Shown: one piece after another, positions 46,688 through 54,838 of the stretch
How the letters are laid out: each line of letters begins with the position of its first letter
How positions within the stretch are numbered: the stretch's first letter is position 1
Assembly: GCF_013204825.1 (NCBI RefSeq)
Contig: NZ_JABMKV010000002.1
Location: 1,116,001 to 1,180,000 of the forward strand
DNA length: 64,000 bases
Direction: 5' to 3'
From: Pedobacter boryungensis
GTDB lineage: Bacteria > Bacteroidota > Bacteroidia > Sphingobacteriales > Sphingobacteriaceae
Notes under the pieces: model-generated
The model's input: only the letters and a program-made list of their open reading frames with translations
What the model was told of the DNA's origin: nothing
Databases searched by the model: none
Position numbers and translations under genes: made by a program

Positions 46688-46731
46688 GATTAAATGATTA
46701 AAACATTAGTTTGATTAAGTCATATCGTTAC

Positions 46732-46757
46732 AAAGGAGCAATTATTTGCTCCTTTTT
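46732..46757 (+). terminator. Terminator after the third permease
   Basis: AAAGGAGCAA (46732-46741) pairs with TTGCTCCTTT (46746-46755), short loop, followed by TT. It lies 45 bases after the stop at 46687. Confidence 0.85.
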
Positions 46758-47077
46758 CATGTTCTAAATAATTCGAAAAGCAAGTACAGTAAAGTAAGCC
46801 CTGATATACTGTCCAATCTTTTTGTGCTTCGACAAGCTCAGCATGATAAAAAGTATCATTTCCTTTCGTATTGATAGTACGAATAACAACTTATTCCATC
46901 GGTTATCAATGGATGATGCAAGCTTGAGTACTGGTTCTAAAATTATTATATCTTGCATGTTATTAAACCAAACCTAAAAGCAGATAACTTTTCAAGATAA
47001 ACAAGACAAGATATGCCTCATACAGACTGATATTCGGTGCGAGATATAATTCTACCACTATATAGAATAAATAAAGA
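46758..47077. other. Intergenic stretch with a REP-like fragment
   Basis: No gene is supported in this stretch. It contains GCTTCGACAAGCTCAGC (46826-46842), a word common in dispersed repeats of Bacteroidota, and an overlapping minus-strand reading frame that simply translates this repeat (LSLSKHKK). It marks the change from core to accessory gene content. Confidence 0.5.
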
Positions 47078-47557
47078 ATGATTACTTATAAACGAACCAA
47101 GATTTTAGACAAGTACTTTGCCATTGACATTTTTGAATGTCCCATTGCTATTATACAATTTGCAGCAACTTTGGGTGCTAAGCATGTAACCATAGAGAAT
47201 TACAGACATTATAGAAACCCAAATTCATTAAAAATTCTAATGAAGAACAATGATGGAATAATTGAACCAAAACTGAAGCAGTTTTTAGCGGATTTTCAAA
47301 TTAGCAATGCAGACTTTATTTCATTACTAAATATTTGGGACACACAAGGTTGTTATGCGATTTTTCATGAAGGGGACAGCATCAAATTTAAAGCAACAGA
47401 CCTAAACGAATTTTCAAGATATAAGGCGCTTGATAATTTTAAGTGGACATTAGAAATGGCTATCCCTGATAGTGCGTCTGACGGTTGGGGACAACTTGTA
47501 TCACCGAATGTGGATATAATAGACAAAATTGAAAACTATATACAAGCACTAAGCTAA
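47078..47557 (+). CDS. Unknown cytoplasmic protein
   Basis: 159 residues, no signal peptide or membrane helix. I do not recognise the family. It has an alpha/beta composition with ATLGAKHVTIENYRHYRNPN and a C-terminal DSASDGWGQLVSPNVDIID. It stands alone between a permease and an AraC regulator at the start of the accessory region. An immunity-type protein is possible given its size and lone setting, but nothing proves it. Confidence 0.55.
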   Translation: MITYKRTKILDKYFAIDIFECPIAIIQFAATLGAKHVTIENYRHYRNPNSLKILMKNNDGIIEPKLKQFLADFQISNADFISLLNIWDTQGCYAIFHEGDSIKFKATDLNEFSRYKALDNFKWTLEMAIPDSASDGWGQLVSPNVDIIDKIENYIQALS

Positions 47558-47704
47558 AAAGCAGTTTTTCTACTAAACAAATACATAGATATTTGTCCCT
47601 CAAAAACATTTAGCGTCTTATAGAACGAAGTTAAGCACACTACAAAGTTAACTCTAATAACTAGCACAAAAGATGGCAGTAATTGGTAAAAGATACACTG
47701 TAAA

Positions 47705-48577
47705 ATGACAAATACGAAAGATATACTTCAAAGCCTAACTCAGCACCACCAATTGGCAATTAGAGTGAGTACGAATACTAGTGGGCAATTGCCAGAGGAA
47801 GTTTATCAACAACTGCTAAAACCGCACAGAAAAGCGCATTATTTTTTCATGTTTATTACCAAAGGACAAGCCACCCATTCGATTGACTTGCAGGAAACAA
47901 CTATTGAAGGCGGGCAATTGCTTTTTGTTTTACCACACCAAATTCATGTATTACCAACAAAGCAAACCGATGTAGAATGCTTTAAATTAAGTTTTGATAA
48001 AACCTGCTTATCATTGCTGCCAAAACCATTCTTGTTTTTAATCAACCCACTCAATACACAGATTATCAAAGTTAACCAAGAAGCAAAACAACGAGTAGAA
48101 ACCATTTTCGAAATGTTGTCGCAACTTCTTCAACTAAAAAATAACAATACCGATTTGGTACTTGCAAACCTTAATACATTGCTAACCGAATTTAATCAAG
48201 CATATTTTGAAAACACCAAACAAGATAGTTCAACAAAAAGTAGTATTTCAAAGTTTGTTCAATTTAAATCCATCGTTGAAACCGAACTAACCGCACATTA
48301 TAGTATTCAGGCAATTGCCGAAAAATTAGCCTTAACAAGCAACAGTTTATACTACATCGTAAAAAATTACGCTGGCGTATCACCCAAAGAATTTATCACC
48401 AATCGTTTAGTTTTAGAAGCACAAAGGAAGTTATACTATTCAGAAACATCGGTAAAAGAATTAGCTTATGAACTAGGTTTTTCAGATCCGGATTATTTTT
48501 CAAAACTCTTTAAAAAGAATACCGGAAAAAGCATTACCGAATTTGTAGAACAGGTTAAGGATTTGTCGGGCAATTAA
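47705..48577 (+). CDS. AraC family transcriptional regulator
   Basis: 290 residues. The N-terminal half is a cupin-like sensing domain (ATHSIDLQETTIEGGQLLFV, then PHQIHVLP), the C-terminal 95 residues hold two helix-turn-helix units (YSIQAIAEKLALTSNSLYY and ELAYELGFSDPDYFSKLFK, then KNTGKSITEF). It is followed by an SDR gene on the same strand; in many genomes such regulators control the neighbouring oxidoreductase. The inducer is unknown. Confidence 0.88.
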   Translation: MTNTKDILQSLTQHHQLAIRVSTNTSGQLPEEVYQQLLKPHRKAHYFFMFITKGQATHSIDLQETTIEGGQLLFVLPHQIHVLPTKQTDVECFKLSFDKTCLSLLPKPFLFLINPLNTQIIKVNQEAKQRVETIFEMLSQLLQLKNNNTDLVLANLNTLLTEFNQAYFENTKQDSSTKSSISKFVQFKSIVETELTAHYSIQAIAEKLALTSNSLYYIVKNYAGVSPKEFITNRLVLEAQRKLYYSETSVKELAYELGFSDPDYFSKLFKKNTGKSITEFVEQVKDLSGN

Positions 48578-48646
48578 AGAGAATTGACCAACTCATTTAA
48601 AAATAGGATAGCGACTTTTGGTTCACCACTTAAAAAAATTAGAACT

Positions 48647-49369
48647 ATGAAGATCGCTTTAGTTACAGGAGCAAATAGAGGTATTGGTTTTGAAACTGCA
48701 AAACAGTTAGCACAGCTCGGACACTTTGTGTACATAGGTTGTAGAGACAAAATTTTAGGCCAACGAGCTGTTATTCAACTTCACGAATTGGGGCTAACAA
48801 AAACGGCAGTGCTAGAAATAGACGTGACCAAAATAGACACTATTGTAGAAGCTAAAAAACTGATTGAAACAACATCAGATAGACTTGATATTTTAGTAAA
48901 TAATGCAGGTATTTTGGGAATAGTTCCACAACCGGCGGCTACAACTTCGGTTGACGAGCTTAGGCGAATTTTCGACACGAATTTTTTCGGAACGATACAA
49001 GTAACTCAAGAATTTATTCCTTTATTAGAAAGATCCGAAGGAGGAAGAATAGTCAATGTTACAAGCGATCTTTCATCGCTCACACTTCATAATGACCCCG
49101 CTTGGAAATTTTACCATTTTAAATCGGCAGGTTATAGCATTTCTAAAACAGCACTAAATGGCTATACTATTATGTTAGCCTACGTACTTAAAGAAACGAA
49201 TATAAAAGTAAACACAGTAAACCCAGGGCACACTGCTACAGATTTTAATCAATATCGTGGCGAAAAAACACCAGATCAATCTGCAAAGGTAATTGTAAAA
49301 TATGCAACCATTGATAATGAAGAAGAAAGTGGTAAATTCTTTAGTGAAGATGGAGAAATGCCTTGGTAA
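48647..49369 (+). CDS. Short-chain dehydrogenase/reductase
   Basis: 240 residues from ATG 48647 (MKIALVTGANRGIGFETA); an upstream in-frame ATG at 48584 would add 21 unrelated residues. NNAGILG, serine in NVTSDLSS, and YSISK (YxxxK) complete the active site. The type resembles plant-like carbonyl/menthone reductases (GANRGIGFE...VNPGHTATDFN). It lies 69 bp after the AraC gene and is probably its target. Confidence 0.88.
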   Translation: MKIALVTGANRGIGFETAKQLAQLGHFVYIGCRDKILGQRAVIQLHELGLTKTAVLEIDVTKIDTIVEAKKLIETTSDRLDILVNNAGILGIVPQPAATTSVDELRRIFDTNFFGTIQVTQEFIPLLERSEGGRIVNVTSDLSSLTLHNDPAWKFYHFKSAGYSISKTALNGYTIMLAYVLKETNIKVNTVNPGHTATDFNQYRGEKTPDQSAKVIVKYATIDNEEESGKFFSEDGEMPW

Positions 49370-49610
49370 AAACAACAAACTGTTAATTATCAGTTTCCAT
49401 CAGAAGATTTACCTGCACTGGTTGAAACTTAAGTTAACCTTTGTATCCATCAAGATTAAAGGAAAAATCAATAAGGGTTAATCTACACTCGGCTATCAAG
49501 AGGTAAGGAAAGCTGTAGTATAGAGAAATAAACATACAATTATTTTTACTCGTTGTAAATCAACAAATTAAATCGTAAGTTTAAACAAATTAACCCTCAA
49601 AAACCAAATA

Positions 49611-49955
49611 TTGAAAACGTTTCTCCTCCTCTGCATCAGTAGCTTGCTATTGTTTAGTGCACCACCAAGCAAAACCAGTACCCTCCATTTTAGCGGAACA
49701 GTAGCTACCTGTTATGGAAACTCACCATGCAAAGCCTGTTCTAATTGTTCGGGTTGTAAATACTGTAACAACGGTGGCACTTGTGGCATTTGTGCCAAGG
49801 CTAAAACAACGAAGCCAAATACCTTAACTTCCGACAAAAGTTCCGCAAATAAAACAAGTGTCTATGTTGGACAATGTAAAGCACTCACCAAAAAAGGAGC
49901 GAGGTGTAAAAGAAGCGCTAACAGTAATGGGTATTGCTGGCAACATGGGAAGTAG
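49611..49955 (+). CDS. Cys-rich exported protein with DUF5763-like tail
   Basis: 114 residues from a TTG start at 49611 (no in-frame ATG upstream fits a signal peptide). Signal peptide to about residue 17, then a cysteine cluster (CKACSNCSGCKYCNNGGTC), a Thr/Lys/Ser linker, and a C-terminal block CKALTKKGARCKRSANSNG with a final YCWQHGK, the pattern of DUF5763-type small zinc-binding-like modules. Function is unknown. The 241-bp stretch before it has no recognisable features. Confidence 0.6.
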   Translation: MKTFLLLCISSLLLFSAPPSKTSTLHFSGTVATCYGNSPCKACSNCSGCKYCNNGGTCGICAKAKTTKPNTLTSDKSSANKTSVYVGQCKALTKKGARCKRSANSNGYCWQHGK

Positions 49956-50137
49956 AAATGGGTGTTAGAAGTAGTAAATACTATTAACAAGAAAGTGCTT
50001 ACATCTTATAAAAGACATATGAAAATTGCTAGTTTATGTGGACAAAAACACTTGCAAAAAAGACCTAGGTATTAGTTTTTTCATGTTGTTTAAACTGAAA
50101 GACACTCAAATTAATTGTATCCTTATGTAATCTAAAA

Positions 50138-50164
50138 TAACTCCACTCAAATACAGTGGAGTTA
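50138..50164 (-). terminator. Terminator of the frameshifted family A gene
   Basis: TAACTCCACT (50138-50147) and AGTGGAGTTA (50155-50164) form a perfect 10-bp stem with a 7-nt loop. The left side AAAAT gives a U-containing tail on the minus strand. It lies just after the stop at 50185. Confidence 0.75.
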
Positions 50165-50184
50165 CTAAAATAAAGAGTTTAAGT

Positions 50185-50972
50185 TTATTTTTTAGACTTA
50201 GTATTATTAATTCTCTCCTTCTCAACAATAAACCTGTCGAATAACTTTAAGAAAGCATCAGAATCCTTTGGATTTAATCTTTCAATCTTCCAGTATGTTT
50301 CTCTTCTCTGCCGATCAGGAGACTTAATTGCACTTTTTGGAGTTGAATAATGAATTACTCCAATTTTATATAGCTTACTGTGTGCCTTTGCATCAAATTC
50401 AGGATTGAAAGAAAAATTAATATCAGAAATTTCTTTGCTATAATAGCGATAAAGAGAGTCGGGTTCTTGTTCTCCTTTAAGTTTGTTTTCAAATTTCTCG
50501 ATTTCAATTTCTTTTGTTTTTGGATTTATCTCTATTTTATCTGGTTTCCCTAAATCTAGTTTAAAGAAAGCGTAATCATTGAAGTTTAATCCATTAAACT
50601 TTAGAAAATCATCATGGTTGAAAACTTTCCACTTGTTGGATGTGGATAGCATCAAGCCATCGTTTTCTCCTTTTTTAAAAAAATAATACTGATATGATTT
50701 AACTCCAGTTGTATCATCAAGATATATGTCAGTATTTAGAGAAGTGCCTTCTGCGTTGCTCGTTATAACTGTAGTTTTATACATTATATGATCCTTATAA
50801 TAAGCAATATCAATGCTATTTTTACTTCGAAAATTTTACCAGATTCAAAAGAGAAGCCGTATGATGTAAAATTTATTACAGAAACTCTACTAATTTCTTT
50901 AACATTTGGCTTTTGTGAATAAGTTCCTATTGAACATAAAGTAAACATTAAAAGTATGATTAGTTTTTTCAT
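50185..50972 (-). pseudogene. Frameshifted exported protein, family A
   Basis: The first part (ATG 50972) encodes a signal peptide and MKKLIILLMFTLCSIGTYSQ-type start and runs to FEVKIALILL in frame 1; from 50784 a second frame encodes 199 residues. Restoring one A in the A5 run (T run 50819-50823 on the plus strand) yields FEVKNSIDIAYYKDHIMYK and joins both parts. The joined product of about 262 residues parallels the intact 256-residue paralog at 51095-51865 (shared YRYY...FSF...SKL...E blocks). It may be real decay or a homopolymer sequencing error. Confidence 0.7.
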
Positions 50973-50985
50973 TGTTATACTAAGT

Positions 50986-51010
50986 AAAGCCACTCTATCT
51001 GAGTGGCTTT
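50986..51010 (-). terminator. Terminator of the intact family A gene
   Basis: AAAGCCACTC (50986-50995) and GAGTGGCTTT (51001-51010) form a 10-bp stem around TATCT. The same structure with a changed base pair occurs at 52092-52116, so both come from a duplication. Confidence 0.8.
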
Positions 51011-51094
51011 ATTGGGTATATTATTTGAACTTTATCTGAGATATAAACTTAACATCACTAATCTATCTAATTAAAGAGATGCTGTCGGTTTGCT

Positions 51095-51865
51095 CTATAA
51101 TTTTGAATCAAGCACCTCTTTTTCATATTTGTTAAATATTTTCTCATATTTCTCTACATTTTTATCCTTTACTTTATTTATTTCATAAAATATTTCTGTT
51201 CTTGGTATTTCAGGGTTGGAAATGCCTGAACCTTTAGAAATGGAGTTAAAAACAAATATGGTTTTAAATAGTTTACTTTTCTTCTGCTCATCTAATCTTT
51301 TGGAAAATGAAAAGTCAAAGTCCATTAGGTCACTATCATAGTAACGATAAATGGTATCGAGATTGGATTGATGTACAGCAAATGCTTCCACTATCACCTT
51401 TCCTTTTTTTTGCACATAAGTAGGCTTACCTAAATCAGTATCAAAATGTTTCAAATCAGCAGGACCAATCAATAAGTCAGATAAAAGACTATCTACTGAA
51501 AAATAAGTACCTTTTTCGGTTTCAAATGTCTCCAAATTATATTTCAACCCATATTTTTCGCCCTTTCTTGTAACAAAAAAACGATATAATGTATCAGCTC
51601 CAACAACTTTATCATTAATCACCTGCCCGTTTTTATCTAAGATATTTTTCAAATGAAGTTTGATGTAAAGGCAAACGTATATTTTAAGATTTTTTTTGAA
51701 TACAATCTTAAATGAATTATTAATATTACGAATAGCTTTGTCTTTCATAGCATAAACTTCACCACTTGAGGTCAATTCTAATATTTTGATCTTGTTTTGT
51801 CTTTTGTTCTTTATGCCACAGCTAATTAAAATTGAAAACAAAAAACATATTACATATTGCTTCAT
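51095..51865 (-). CDS. Lipoprotein or exported protein, family A (intact copy)
   Basis: 256 residues. A lipobox-like signal MKQYVICFLFSILISCGIKN predicts a lipoprotein with Cys16. The body is rich in charged and aromatic residues (YGLKYNLETFETEKGTYF, DTDLGKPTYV, TIYRYYDSDLMDFDFSFS). I do not recognise a known family. It is the intact paralog of the frameshifted gene at 50185-50972 and lies in a cluster of small exported proteins; the C-terminal third is the best conserved between the two. Confidence 0.65.
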   Translation of the reverse strand: MKQYVICFLFSILISCGIKNKRQNKIKILELTSSGEVYAMKDKAIRNINNSFKIVFKKNLKIYVCLYIKLHLKNILDKNGQVINDKVVGADTLYRFFVTRKGEKYGLKYNLETFETEKGTYFSVDSLLSDLLIGPADLKHFDTDLGKPTYVQKKGKVIVEAFAVHQSNLDTIYRYYDSDLMDFDFSFSKRLDEQKKSKLFKTIFVFNSISKGSGISNPEIPRTEIFYEINKVKDKNVEKYEKIFNKYEKEVLDSKL

Positions 51866-51874
51866 TTGGAAAAA

Positions 51875-52079
51875 TTATTGTTTAACAAAATATATGTCCC
51901 AACTACCGATGGAGTTAAACATCTGAGATCTTACGGATGGCGGAGTAACATCTCCTACTGGACTAGGTTTATATTTTACTTGATACTCAACATCTACTAA
52001 TTTCTTTAACATTTTGCTCTTGCGAAGAAGTTTCTATTGAACATACTGTAGACATTAAAAGTATGATTTGTTTTTTCAT
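51875..52079 (-). pseudogene. Broken small exported protein gene
   Basis: From ATG 52079 a signal peptide MKKQIILLMSTVCSIETSSQ, then EQNVKEISRC, ends at a stop near 51987. This start closely matches the family A copy (MKKLIILLMFTLCSIGTYSQ, KPNVKEISRV). A +1 frame from an ATG at 52012 continues for 45 residues (MLKKLVDVEYQVKYKPSP to DIYFVKQ) to the stop at 51875. The two frames overlap, suggesting one shifted gene or a fusion remnant of a duplicated signal peptide. Confidence 0.55.
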
Positions 52080-52091
52080 GTTATACTAAGT

Positions 52092-52116
52092 AAAGCTACT
52101 CTATCTGAGTAGCTTT
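52092..52116 (-). terminator. Duplicated terminator with compensatory change
   Basis: AAAGCTACTC (52092-52101) and GAGTAGCTTT (52107-52116) with loop TATCT. Compared with the copy at 50986-51010 the stem differs by C to T on one side and G to A on the other, so base pairing is kept. It follows the family B pseudogene. Confidence 0.8.
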
Positions 52117-52133
52117 TATATTTCAAGGCTATG

Positions 52134-52597
52134 TTAATTCCCTGAAATTATATCCTTTACAATCTGCTTTCCGTAAAATGCTGCTTCTGCAGGCAGCCAT
52201 TCTCCATTGCTTTTTTTATATAAATCCGTTACATCTGTATATAATGAAACTGGTTTCTCAAATTCAACATAAACTTTTTTAACCTTAACTTTATTTTCCC
52301 ACTTCGTGTTTATTAAAGTTTTTTCTTCAAAATAGATAAATATCCCTTGAATTTCACCTAGTTTTTTACCTCTAACAAAGTCGTATGATTTTACTCTTAA
52401 TTTCAAATTAGCTAGGAGGTATTAAGCGCTCTATGCTGAAATTTTGTCTTTTTATTTACAAAATAATCTTTCAGATACTTAGAGGTATCCTGAACAGTTT
52501 GCTGAGTAGTTTGATAATTATCTTTTAAGTTAAATGAACTTTTCAAGTTTAGGATAATGTAGATGCTAAGTATAGCAACAATAAATAATTTTGTCAT
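52134..52597 (-). pseudogene. Frameshifted small exported protein, family B
   Basis: Two frames together match the intact neighbour at 52726-53181: MTKLFIVAILSIYIILNLKS to FQHRALNTS (52412-52597) and LRVKSYDF to EWLPAEAAFYGKQIVKDI (52134-52406). Aligning the DNA shows one base missing from an A run near 52421-52424 (TTAAAACACC in the intact gene, CTTAATACC here). Restoring it gives FQHRALKYLLANLKLRVKSY. This is a degraded tandem duplicate or a homopolymer error. Confidence 0.8.
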
Positions 52598-52656
52598 AAT
52601 TTTAGTTGCAAGGTTGCTATTTAAGATTACCGACTTGTAGGCTTATATTAATTTGA

Positions 52657-52690
52657 AAAAAGCCACCCATGAAAGTGACTTTTTTTCTTT
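52657..52690 (-). terminator. Terminator of the intact family B gene
   Basis: AAAGCCAC and GTGACTTT pair with one G-U pair around CCATGAAA; runs of A (52657-52660) and T (52681-52687) flank it. It follows the stop at 52726 by about 35 bases. Confidence 0.65.
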
Positions 52691-52725
52691 TTGAATTAGT
52701 TGAAATTTATTTGAAGTTGATTTTG

Positions 52726-53181
52726 CTAATTTATATCCTTTACAATCTGCTTTCCGTAAAAGGCGGCTTCTGCGGGTAACCATTCTCCATTACTTTTATT
52801 ATACAAATCGGTTACATCAGTATATAAAGAAACTGGTTTTTCAAATTCAATATACATTGCCTTTACTGTAATCTGTTTTTCCATTTTAGTGCTTACTAAT
52901 GCTTTGCTTTCAAAATAGATTATTATTCCCTTTCTTTCACCTACTTTTTTTAGGTTTCTTACAGGAGTGTATGATTTTATGGTTAATTTCAATCTTGCTA
53001 GGAGGTGTTTTAACTCTTTGTGCTGAAATTTCGCCTTGTTATTAACAAAATAATCTAGATATTTAGATGTATCCTGTACAGTTTGTTCATTAGTTTGGTA
53101 ATTGAGTTTAAGATTAGTTGAACCGTTTAGATTTAAGATAGTGTAGATGCTAAGTATAGCAACAATAAATAATTTTGTCAT
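52726..53181 (-). CDS. Small exported protein, family B (intact copy)
   Basis: 151 residues with an N-terminal hydrophobic signal or anchor (MTKLFIVAILSIYTILNL), then FVNNKAKFQHKELKHLLARL, a beta-rich part, and a strongly conserved tail EKPVSLYTDVTDLYNKSNGE and WLPAEAAFYGKQIVKDIN. I do not recognise the family. It starts four bases after the stop of the JAMM-like lipoprotein gene (53186), so they are co-transcribed. A frameshifted duplicate follows. A partner or immunity role for the lipoprotein is a guess. Confidence 0.65.
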   Translation of the reverse strand: MTKLFIVAILSIYTILNLNGSTNLKLNYQTNEQTVQDTSKYLDYFVNNKAKFQHKELKHLLARLKLTIKSYTPVRNLKKVGERKGIIIYFESKALVSTKMEKQITVKAMYIEFEKPVSLYTDVTDLYNKSNGEWLPAEAAFYGKQIVKDIN

Positions 53182-53185
53182 AATT

Positions 53186-54838
53186 TTAGTTACATGGGGT
53201 TACAGTATAAGAAGTTACTCCGTTAATTGTTTGTTTGGTATAGTGTAGTGCTTTCCAATTGCCATTAGAATCCCTTTTTAAGAGCGTAGCTCCTCCCATG
53301 GCCAAGCTCATTAATTTGGTAGTTGCATATTCATTGGCAGCTATTTCTGCTGCAACTCTTTCGGTTGGTGTACCATTACGTCTTGGATCAACATCATAAG
53401 CTTCCTGACCCCAGTCCTGAAATTGGTTCCCAAGAGTCCCTTTACCTTTTTTAAAGTCCCCTGTGTAATCGCCATTTTGGTCTTTTGCAAGCGTACTACT
53501 CATAGGGTAGTTAATTAAAAATTGGTTCATCAAAGTAGTATTATTAATAACAATGGCATAACTCGCCGATGGGCTAAATGTATAATCTGTAGCTAATTTT
53601 CCATTAGATTGTATAGCTAATAAGCCAGCTTGATAGAAATCGAAAGGAGAAGGTTGAGGAAACCCACCCTCAGGATGATCATGTCCTATAGCAATTGTAT
53701 TAGAATTGGTCGAAGTGCTAGCTTCAAGCTCGGCTTCTTCAATAGGCGTTGAGGCAGTAATTGTCCCAGCATTATCATCTACCCTAAACGCAGCTTCTAT
53801 ATTGTTGGTTGAGCTATTTAAAACAGAAGAAACAGCATTAGCAAATGAAGTATTTCCTGCTGTCATGGCATTTGCCTTGGTTGCTGCCGCAGTTTTTGAC
53901 GTAGTACAACCATCGTCTTCTTGCTCAGTGCCAGTATCGCAATCATTGCAACCTTCGTGCTCGCATTCTGGATTGGTAAAGTTAACAGGATCTTCGCAAT
54001 CAACCTCCTCTGGATCATCTGGACAAACCGTATATAACCAAGTTTGAAATGTGATTACAGGGTCGCTACAGTAGTAAGGAATAGGATCATCACCCAAAAA
54101 ATAACAAAATATTTCATAATCGAATTCATACCAATCTGCGCATCCAGGTTCACCTTCATAACCTGGGCGTTCAGATACAGTTCTGTCTGTGCTGGCGGAC
54201 TTGTTGAGTTTAAGTGATGGAGATGATTTTGAAGATTTTTTTAAGCTAATTGCTTTTCCGTTTATAATTCGCAGCCTGCTTACGGTTACATCATCCCATG
54301 TTTTATATACAAGGAAACCATTAAAATCAGAATCTAGGTGATCGATCTTATTATGGCTAATATCTCCATTATGCCTTTGTAGATAGTCTTTGTCAGGAAT
54401 AAATGAAACAATCCTTTGATCGATTTTCCCTTTTTTATCCTTGAAAATAATCAATCGATTGAAACTAGCCTTTATTATTTCAGGATCTATTTTCATATCT
54501 TTTGGTCCGAATAACGTTACAATTTTCCTGTTATAAGATAAAGGTACTTCAACAAATTCATATAAGGCTGTTTTACCAAGGGATGCCCGAGTCCACAAAG
54601 GTGTTTTTTGATTTGGTTTTCTTTCCCTCTCCTTTATAGAGGACAACTTGTTAGCCACTCTATATGAGACCTGGTTACCAGCCTTAGGTAGAAGTACATC
54701 GTTAAAATAGCTTTTTGCCCATTGAGCTTCAGGCTTCATTTCGGGAATATTTGGCATTTCCTTTCGACAGGAATAGATGCCAATGGAAAGCATAAAGATT
54801 GCCATGCTAACAATGTACGGATTTTTGTTTTTAATCAT
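53186..54838 (-). CDS. Lipoprotein with C-terminal JAMM-like metalloprotease motif
   Basis: 550 residues. A lipobox cysteine C24 (LSIGIYSC) ends the signal. Residues 25-220 form a conserved N-terminal region with WAKSYFNDVLL; residues 225-310 are a Cys/Asp-rich linker; residues about 340-460 contain GHDHPEGGFPQPSPFD, with H386, H388, S397 and D400, matching the RadC/JAMM zinc pattern HxH-x(7-8)-SxxD. E348 could be the catalytic glutamate. A zinc peptidase acting outside the inner membrane is inferred. The start overlaps the Wzy-like gene by 8 bp. Confidence 0.7.
   Translation of the reverse strand: MIKNKNPYIVSMAIFMLSIGIYSCRKEMPNIPEMKPEAQWAKSYFNDVLLPKAGNQVSYRVANKLSSIKERERKPNQKTPLWTRASLGKTALYEFVEVPLSYNRKIVTLFGPKDMKIDPEIIKASFNRLIIFKDKKGKIDQRIVSFIPDKDYLQRHNGDISHNKIDHLDSDFNGFLVYKTWDDVTVSRLRIINGKAISLKKSSKSSPSLKLNKSASTDRTVSERPGYEGEPGCADWYEFDYEIFCYFLGDDPIPYYCSDPVITFQTWLYTVCPDDPEEVDCEDPVNFTNPECEHEGCNDCDTGTEQEDDGCTTSKTAAATKANAMTAGNTSFANAVSSVLNSSTNNIEAAFRVDDNAGTITASTPIEEAELEASTSTNSNTIAIGHDHPEGGFPQPSPFDFYQAGLLAIQSNGKLATDYTFSPSASYAIVINNTTLMNQFLINYPMSSTLAKDQNGDYTGDFKKGKGTLGNQFQDWGQEAYDVDPRRNGTPTERVAAEIAANEYATTKLMSLAMGGATLLKRDSNGNWKALHYTKQTINGVTSYTVTPCN

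Noticed and set aside
46764..46958. 64-residue minus-strand reading frame
   Set aside because: It overlaps a REP-like word (LSLSKHKK is its translation) and has no coding signs.
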